Source: Hyphomicrobium sp.
GTDB taxonomy: Bacteria > Pseudomonadota > Alphaproteobacteria > Rhizobiales > Hyphomicrobiaceae
NCBI GenBank assembly: GCA_002928735.1
Contig: PERL01000002.1
Location: forward strand, 124,001-188,000
Direction of reading: 5' to 3'
DNA length: 64,000 nucleotides
The notes under the pieces are model-generated. The model did not search any database and was not told the origin of the DNA. It was given only the letters and a program-made list of their open reading frames with translations. Shown here piece after piece: positions 59,626-64,000 of this stretch. The position numbers and the translations under genes are program-made. The first letter of the stretch is position 1, and each line of letters opens with the position of its first letter.

Positions 59626-59831
59626 GATTTCCGCCCCTTTGTCGTTTCGGCGAAAGATTATCACTTTGTCGCGAAATGCCAATGTGGGGCCGCTCCGGAA
59701 GCCCCATATCTCCATCAGGGAACGACACATCGCGGCAACGTGCGAGTGATCCCTGATTTCACACGTTAACAGAAACCAATGGCGCAGCGCAGCCGCGGCG
59801 GACATGCGCCTTCAAACAGTGGATAGCCATC

Positions 59832-60338
59832 ATGACCATGAGCACGACGACGTCCGGATCTGTTCTCGAGCCGCAGGATGCTAGCACGGGGCAGGATACG
59901 GTCTTGAATTTTGCAGCGCACAGCGCGACGCATTTGCTGCATCGGGCCGGACAGCATGCCGAGGAAATGTTTGCCCGGGCTACCGGTCAACTTGGGATCA
60001 CCGCACGCCAGTTTGTTGTGTTGGCGGCCATTGATGGTCTGGAAAAGCCGAGCCAGACGGCGTTGTGCGAGACATCGGGCATCGACCGTTCAACGCTTGC
60101 CGACATCGTGCGGCGGCTGGAAATGCGCGGGCTGATCCATCGCGAACGCACAAAGTCCGACGCGCGGATGTATGCCGTCAGCGTGACGGACGAGGGCCGC
60201 GCATTGATGATGCGCGCGGCGCCCATCGCAATCGAAGTCGAGCGCGAACTGCTGGCGCAGTTCTCGTCCACCGAGCAGGAGACTTTCAAATCCCTGCTGC
60301 GGCGCGCGATGGCGCAGGAGCTTTCGTCAGCGGCGTAA
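59832..60338 (+). CDS. MarR family transcriptional regulator
   Basis: A 168-residue winged-helix regulator. LGITARQFVVLAAIDGLEKPSQTAL leads to the recognition helix SGIDRSTLADIVRRLEMRGLI, followed by the wing RERTKSDARMYAVSVTDEGR. The N-terminal 25 residues are a disordered extension. An ATG six bases downstream is an alternative start. The target may be the divergent araC-like gene or its own promoter. It ends two bases before the convergent glutamine synthetase-like gene. Confidence 0.92.
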   Translation: MTMSTTTSGSVLEPQDASTGQDTVLNFAAHSATHLLHRAGQHAEEMFARATGQLGITARQFVVLAAIDGLEKPSQTALCETSGIDRSTLADIVRRLEMRGLIHRERTKSDARMYAVSVTDEGRALMMRAAPIAIEVERELLAQFSSTEQETFKSLLRRAMAQELSSAA

Positions 60339-60340
60339 GT

Positions 60341-61741
60341 CTACACGCTGAGCAGAAGGTGCTCCCGCTCCCACGGGCTGATCACCCGCATGAATTCCTC
60401 GAACTCTGACCGCTTCATCTGCATATAAACGTGGCTGAAGCGGTCATCGAGGATTTTGTGCAGCTCCTTGCTATCCTCGAACTCGAGGAGGGCTTCGAGC
60501 AGGCCGCGCGGCAATTGGTGATTGTTGCGATAGGCATTGCCGACGACGGCGGGGCGGGGTTCGAGTTTGTTTTTCATGCCGAGGTAACCGCAAGCCAAGC
60601 TGGCGGCGATCGCGAGATATGGATTGCTGTCGGAACCGGGAAGGCGGTTTTCGACGCGGCGGGCGGCGGGGCCCGAGACGGGAATGCGCAATCCGGCTGA
60701 GCGATTGTCGAGGCCCCATTCGACGTTGATGGGGGCTGCACCGCCGGGGACGAGACGGCGATAGGAATTCACATAGGGCGCGAAAAGGCACATGGCGGAC
60801 GGCAGATAAGACTGCTGGCCGGCGAGGAAGTGGTGGAACAGCTTGCTCGGATTGCCCTTGTCGTCGGTGAAGATGTTCTTGCCGGTTTTGGCGTCGACCA
60901 CGCTCTGGTGGATGTGCATGGCGCTGCCGGGTTCGTTTTCCAAGGGCTTGGCCATGAAGGTCGCGTAGCAGCCGTGCTTGAAGGCGGCTTCGCGGATGGT
61001 GCGCTTGAAGAGGAAGACCTGATCGGCGAGGTGAACGGGATCGCCGTGGACGAGATTGATCTCGAGCTGGGCGGCGCCGCCTTCCTGAATGATCGTATCG
61101 ATCTGGAGATATTGCAGTTCGGCGAACTCATAGATGTCGTCGACGATCTTGTCGTATTCGTCGACGGCGCCGAGGCTGTAGGCCTGACGGCCGGAGCCTT
61201 TGCGCCCCGAACGGCCAGTCGGCGGTTCGAGGGGGTAATCGGGATCGGGGTTGGTTTTGGTGAGATAGAATTCGAGTTCGGGGGCGACGACCGGCTGCCA
61301 GCCTTCGTTGCGATAGAGCTCGACAACGCGGCGCAGCACGGCGCGCGGGGCGATCTCGACGGGATCGCCGTTCTGCCAGGTGGCGTCGTGGATGACCTGC
61401 GCGGTGGGGCTCGATGCCCAGGGGGCCGGGCGGATGGTGGTCAGATCGGGGACCATCATCAGATCGCTTTCGGCGTAGAGCGCCTGGCCATCCTCTTCGA
61501 AGCCGACGTAATCGCCCGTGATTGTTTGATGGAAGATTGAGATCGGCAGATGCACCGGCTCGAGCTTGACGAATTTCTCGACCGGCATGGTCTTACCGCG
61601 CGCAACGCCCGCGATATCGGGGACGGCACAGTCGACCTCTTCAATCCGGTGCGCCCGGACCCAGGCTCGGACGCTTTCGGGCGTCGCTCCGACGCTCAAG
61701 ATCTCGCTCTCGCTCGACCCGGATCGCTCCTCGGCACTCAT
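60341..61741 (-). CDS. Glutamine synthetase family enzyme, gamma-glutamylputrescine synthetase-like
   Basis: A 466-residue GS-fold ligase. EFYLTKTNPDPDY carries metal glutamates, ENEPGSAMHIHQSVVDAKTG the ammonia/metal site, and LVPGGAAPINVEWGLDNRSAGLRIP the ATP/Glu site. It lacks the N-terminal length and adenylylation tyrosine of GlnA and matches the PuuA/GlnA3 branch that glutamylates putrescine or other amines. The ATG at 61741 follows AGGTG; a GTG at 61786 is an alternative. The palindrome at 61836 and the PotF-like neighbour favour a polyamine role. Confidence 0.88.
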   Translation of the reverse strand: MSAEERSGSSESEILSVGATPESVRAWVRAHRIEEVDCAVPDIAGVARGKTMPVEKFVKLEPVHLPISIFHQTITGDYVGFEEDGQALYAESDLMMVPDLTTIRPAPWASSPTAQVIHDATWQNGDPVEIAPRAVLRRVVELYRNEGWQPVVAPELEFYLTKTNPDPDYPLEPPTGRSGRKGSGRQAYSLGAVDEYDKIVDDIYEFAELQYLQIDTIIQEGGAAQLEINLVHGDPVHLADQVFLFKRTIREAAFKHGCYATFMAKPLENEPGSAMHIHQSVVDAKTGKNIFTDDKGNPSKLFHHFLAGQQSYLPSAMCLFAPYVNSYRRLVPGGAAPINVEWGLDNRSAGLRIPVSGPAARRVENRLPGSDSNPYLAIAASLACGYLGMKNKLEPRPAVVGNAYRNNHQLPRGLLEALLEFEDSKELHKILDDRFSHVYMQMKRSEFEEFMRVISPWEREHLLLSV

Positions 61742-61835
61742 GATTGCACCTGATGCAGAATTTGTGTTGCTGATAAAATCATTCACTGAATAGGGCTTTG
61801 GTTAGGCCCGGATCGGCAGCCGCTGCGGCGGCAAA

Positions 61836-61845
61836 TGTGATCACA
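61836..61845. promoter_or_regulatory. Candidate GntR operator upstream of the GS-like gene
   Basis: The 10-base palindrome TGTGATCACA, followed by AATTTTG, lies about 90 bases upstream of the GS-like start. Its GTGATCACAA core recurs at 62717 beside gntR and potF-like, so it is probably a shared operator. Confidence 0.65.
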
Positions 61846-61904
61846 ATTTTGGGTCCAACTCAAGGTGGGGATGGCGCCTGGAGAAGATCAGTCCAGCTAA
61901 GTCC

Positions 61905-62639
61905 TCAGCCGGCGCGGGTTAAAATCGCTTCGCCGATGAAGCCCATCCCCTGGCCAATGTCGGCATCGATGGCGGATCTCAGGCCTTGCACGTCGCCCTT
62001 ATTCATTGCTGCGAGTGCGAACTCGTGATGATCCTCGATGGTGGAGGTGCCGATGCGGCCGTAGGCCGTGCGCATGAAGGGGCCGAACTGGAGCCAAATG
62101 CTTTCGACGAGGGCGACCAAGGTCCAGGCTTCAGATTTGCGATAGATGGAAAAATGAAACTGGTGGTTGGCGCGCATGTAGCCTTCGGTGTCGCCGGCGC
62201 GCATGGCCCGGTCGATCGCCATGTCGGTGGCTTCGATGGCGGCGATATCCTTCTTCGTCAGTTTGGGCAGCGCGCGGGCGGCTAATTCAGGCTCCAGCGC
62301 GCGGCGGGCAAACAAAATCTGCTCGAACGTGTCGCGCGTCATCGGCGGGACCATGACCCGGCGATTGTCCTGAAGGAGCAGCGCGCGTTCGGCAATCAAG
62401 CGGCGGACAGCTTCGCGGACGGGCATGGAGCTGACGCCGAGTTCGTCGGCCAAACCACGTAAAGTTACGGCCGACCCCGGCTTGATGCCGCCGTACAAGA
62501 TTTGCTGCCGCAATCGCCGATAGACTTCTTCATGGGTCGTCAATCCGACAATTCGCTCGGAATCTCTAGGCTCTTCACTCGCTTGCGAGGTCTTTGCACT
62601 CGCCGATACGCCCGCCAGACGCTTCATCCGACCGACCAC
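61905..62639 (-). CDS. GntR family transcriptional regulator, FCD subfamily
   Basis: A 244-residue regulator. The winged helix is at residues about 30-100: VYRRLRQQILYGGIKPGSAV then LRGLADELGVSSMPVREAVRRLIAERAL. The C-terminal FCD ligand domain starts at RDTFEQILFARRALEPELAARAL, with ANHQFHFSIYRKSEAW and DHHEFALAAMNKGD providing probable metal-ligand histidines. The start is GTG at 62639 or ATG at 62627. Its own promoter may be TTGTGA-N17-TACAAG (62700-62728, minus strand), overlapping the palindrome at 62717, which suggests autorepression. Confidence 0.92.
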   Translation of the reverse strand: MVGRMKRLAGVSASAKTSQASEEPRDSERIVGLTTHEEVYRRLRQQILYGGIKPGSAVTLRGLADELGVSSMPVREAVRRLIAERALLLQDNRRVMVPPMTRDTFEQILFARRALEPELAARALPKLTKKDIAAIEATDMAIDRAMRAGDTEGYMRANHQFHFSIYRKSEAWTLVALVESIWLQFGPFMRTAYGRIGTSTIEDHHEFALAAMNKGDVQGLRSAIDADIGQGMGFIGEAILTRAG

Positions 62640-62716
62640 TCCTCACCTGCCCGAGGCCGGGCTGCGCCCGCCTGTTTGGCAGTTTGACTAAACGATACTC
62701 TTGTAGCGCCGGAATT

Positions 62717-62728
62717 TTGTGATCACAA
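62717..62728. promoter_or_regulatory. Candidate GntR operator between gntR and potF-like
   Basis: A perfect 12-base palindrome, TTGTGATCACAA, in the 175-base divergent region. Read on the minus strand its TTGTGA half is placed 17 bases from TACAAG, a plausible -35/-10 pair for gntR. A second copy of the core lies upstream of the GS-like gene. Confidence 0.75.
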
Positions 62729-62814
62729 TGGGGGGACGTTGCGGATGGGCGCGGGTGTGAGCGCGGGGCCAGCATCGTGACGTCACTCAAAGCTCTCCAA
62801 GGAGGAGTTCGTAC

Positions 62815-63924
62815 ATGTTGAAACCCGGAATGAAGCGCTTTGCGTTGGTCGCGGGCGTCGCTGCCGGTGTCTTGGCCGTGGCTTCCGCCTCGTTCGCCAA
62901 AGACCGCGAAGTGAAAGTCTTTAACTGGTCCGACTACATCGACGAGTCGATCCTTGCGGATTTCACCAAGGAAACCGGCATCAAGGTTACCTACGACGTG
63001 TTCGACAGCAACGAGGTTCTCGAAACCAAGCTGCTGGCTGGCAAGACGGGTTATGACATCGTCGTGCCGACGGGAGCTTTCCTTTCGCGCCAGATCAAGG
63101 CCGGCGTGTTCCAAAAGCTCGACAAGTCGAAGCTGACGAACATCGGCAACGTTTGGCCTGAAGTTGCCAAGCGTACGGACGTGTACGATCCCAATGGCGA
63201 GCATGCGCTCACATACATGTGGGGCACGACGGGCATCGGCTACAACGAAGGCAAGATCAAGGAGCGCATGGCCGATGCGCCGGTGAATTCCTGGGATCTC
63301 GTGTTCAAGCCGGAACTGGCGGCGAAGTTCAAGGACTGCGGCATCTTCATGCTCGATAGCCCGGACGATATTCTCTCGTCGGCGCTGCGGTATCTCGGCA
63401 TCGATCCCAACACGACGGACGAAGCCGAACTGAAGAAGGGCGCGGAACTGCTGAAGTCGATCCGCGGCAACGTGAAAAAGTTCCACTCGTCCGAATACAT
63501 CAATGCGCTGGCGGATGGCGACATTTGCATCGCGATCGGCTGGTCGGGCGACATCCTGCAGGCGCGCGACCGTGCAGTGGAAGCCAAGAATGGCCATGTC
63601 ATCAAGTATTCGATCCCGAAGGAAGGGGCGATGATGTGGTTCGACATGATGGCTATTCCGAAGGATGCGGAAAACGTGGCGGAAGCCCACGAATTCCTAA
63701 ACTATCTCCTGCGGCCGGAAGTGATCGCAAAGGCCTCGAACTACATCAATTATGCGAACGGTAACTTGGCCTCGAAAGAATTCGTCTCCGACGAGGTGAA
63801 GGGCGATCCGGCGATTTATCCGGACGACGCGACGATGAACAACCTCTTCGTCAAGCTCGCCTATGACGCCAAGACACAACGATCCGTCACGCGACTGTGG
63901 ACCGGTGTCGTGACCGGCAAGTAA
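62815..63924 (+). CDS. potF: Putrescine/spermidine ABC transporter substrate-binding protein, PotF-like
   Basis: A 369-residue periplasmic binding protein. Residues 1-28 are a signal peptide (LVAGVAAGVLAVASASFA). VKVFNWSDYIDESILADFTK opens the polyamine-binding PotF/PotD fold; YDIVVPTGAFLSRQIKAGVF, YMWGTTGIGYNEGKI and LADGDICIAIGWSGDILQAR are conserved ligand-site blocks. Specificity for putrescine rather than spermidine is inferred from PotF similarity and the nearby GS-like enzyme. AAGGAGGAG lies at good spacing before the ATG. Transporter ATPase and permeases are presumably to the right of the window. Confidence 0.93.
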   Translation: MLKPGMKRFALVAGVAAGVLAVASASFAKDREVKVFNWSDYIDESILADFTKETGIKVTYDVFDSNEVLETKLLAGKTGYDIVVPTGAFLSRQIKAGVFQKLDKSKLTNIGNVWPEVAKRTDVYDPNGEHALTYMWGTTGIGYNEGKIKERMADAPVNSWDLVFKPELAAKFKDCGIFMLDSPDDILSSALRYLGIDPNTTDEAELKKGAELLKSIRGNVKKFHSSEYINALADGDICIAIGWSGDILQARDRAVEAKNGHVIKYSIPKEGAMMWFDMMAIPKDAENVAEAHEFLNYLLRPEVIAKASNYINYANGNLASKEFVSDEVKGDPAIYPDDATMNNLFVKLAYDAKTQRSVTRLWTGVVTGK

Positions 63925-63937
63925 CCAAGAAAAGTCA

Positions 63938-63968
63938 CCGCGCTGGAGCCCTGCTCCGGCGCGGTTTT
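63938..63968 (+). terminator. Intrinsic terminator after potF-like
   Basis: CCGCGCTGGAGC pairs with GCTCCGGCGCGG (one T-G pair) around CCT, followed by TTTTCATTT. It lies 13 bases after the stop, so transcription probably stops, or is attenuated, before any downstream permease genes. Confidence 0.88.
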
Positions 63969-64000
63969 CATTTGCACCCCTGACGGCGCGGGCCGCCGCC

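Noticed and set aside
62717-62728. TTGTGATCACAA as a CRP/FNR site
   Set aside because: CRP needs TGTGA-N6-TCACA. Here the two halves abut without a spacer, which fits a GntR-type dimer better.

Overview
The window is a high-GC, gene-dense bacterial chromosome segment with about 62 protein genes. I saw no rRNA, tRNA, CRISPR array, phage or insertion-sequence gene. Gene content points to an alphaproteobacterium, most likely Hyphomicrobiales: a histone deacetylase-like gene / xseB / dxs / tlyA / TrmA-like methylase cluster, a Nudix-type NadQ regulator in front of nadABC, a TIGR02301 protein, a DmdC-type acyl-CoA dehydrogenase, GatCAB, and several L,D-transpeptidase or muralytic proteins. This is inferred from family knowledge; no rRNA gene is present to confirm it.

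Layout. 1-8.1 kb: a partial PP-loop ATPase, a SIRT5-type sirtuin, then a minus-strand run of RNA methylase, tlyA, doxX, dxs, a secreted protein with a VHL-beta-like domain, xseB and a histone deacetylase-like amidohydrolase. 8.2-13.1 kb: an SDR, an unknown membrane protein, an enoyl-CoA isomerase/hydratase and an acyl-CoA dehydrogenase; the last three overlap by 4 bases each. 13.2-26 kb: mixed housekeeping genes (Sua5, a D-2-hydroxyacid dehydrogenase, a formyltransferase, SRAP, LysE, an L,D-transpeptidase, dihydroorotase, YgfZ, Tag, an HD phosphohydrolase) and a long Clp-N-like coiled-coil protein. 26.2-31.2 kb: the NAD module, with nadQ, two ATGCTC-N5-GAGCAT-type operators and nadABC. 31.3-41 kb: ppdK, an M20 peptidase coupled to a secreted RNase T2, orphan proteins, an AIM24-family protein whose 3' end runs into a palindromic repeat, and a TorF-like porin. 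41-49.4 kb: a pteridine reductase-like SDR, two tandem secreted glucosaminidase paralogues, a glutathione peroxidase, chorismate mutase, gatA and gatC separated by a small membrane protein, a metallo-hydrolase and RuvX. 49.4-57.6 kb: a membrane alpha/beta hydrolase, a BciB-like flavo-iron-sulfur protein, a large YcbB-type L,D-transpeptidase, a DUF2939 protein and RecQ. 57.5-64 kb: small proteins, AraC and MarR regulators, and a polyamine module (gamma-glutamylputrescine synthetase-like enzyme, GntR/FCD regulator, PotF-like binding protein) sharing a GTGATCACAA-containing palindrome.

The most striking item is the secreted protein at 5674-6657. Residues about 129-183 align without gaps to my memory of human pVHL 63-117 and keep four of the five hydroxyproline-pocket residues. 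The two regulatory modules (NAD and polyamine) are supported by operator palindromes read directly from the sequence. All family assignments were made by eye, without a database search.
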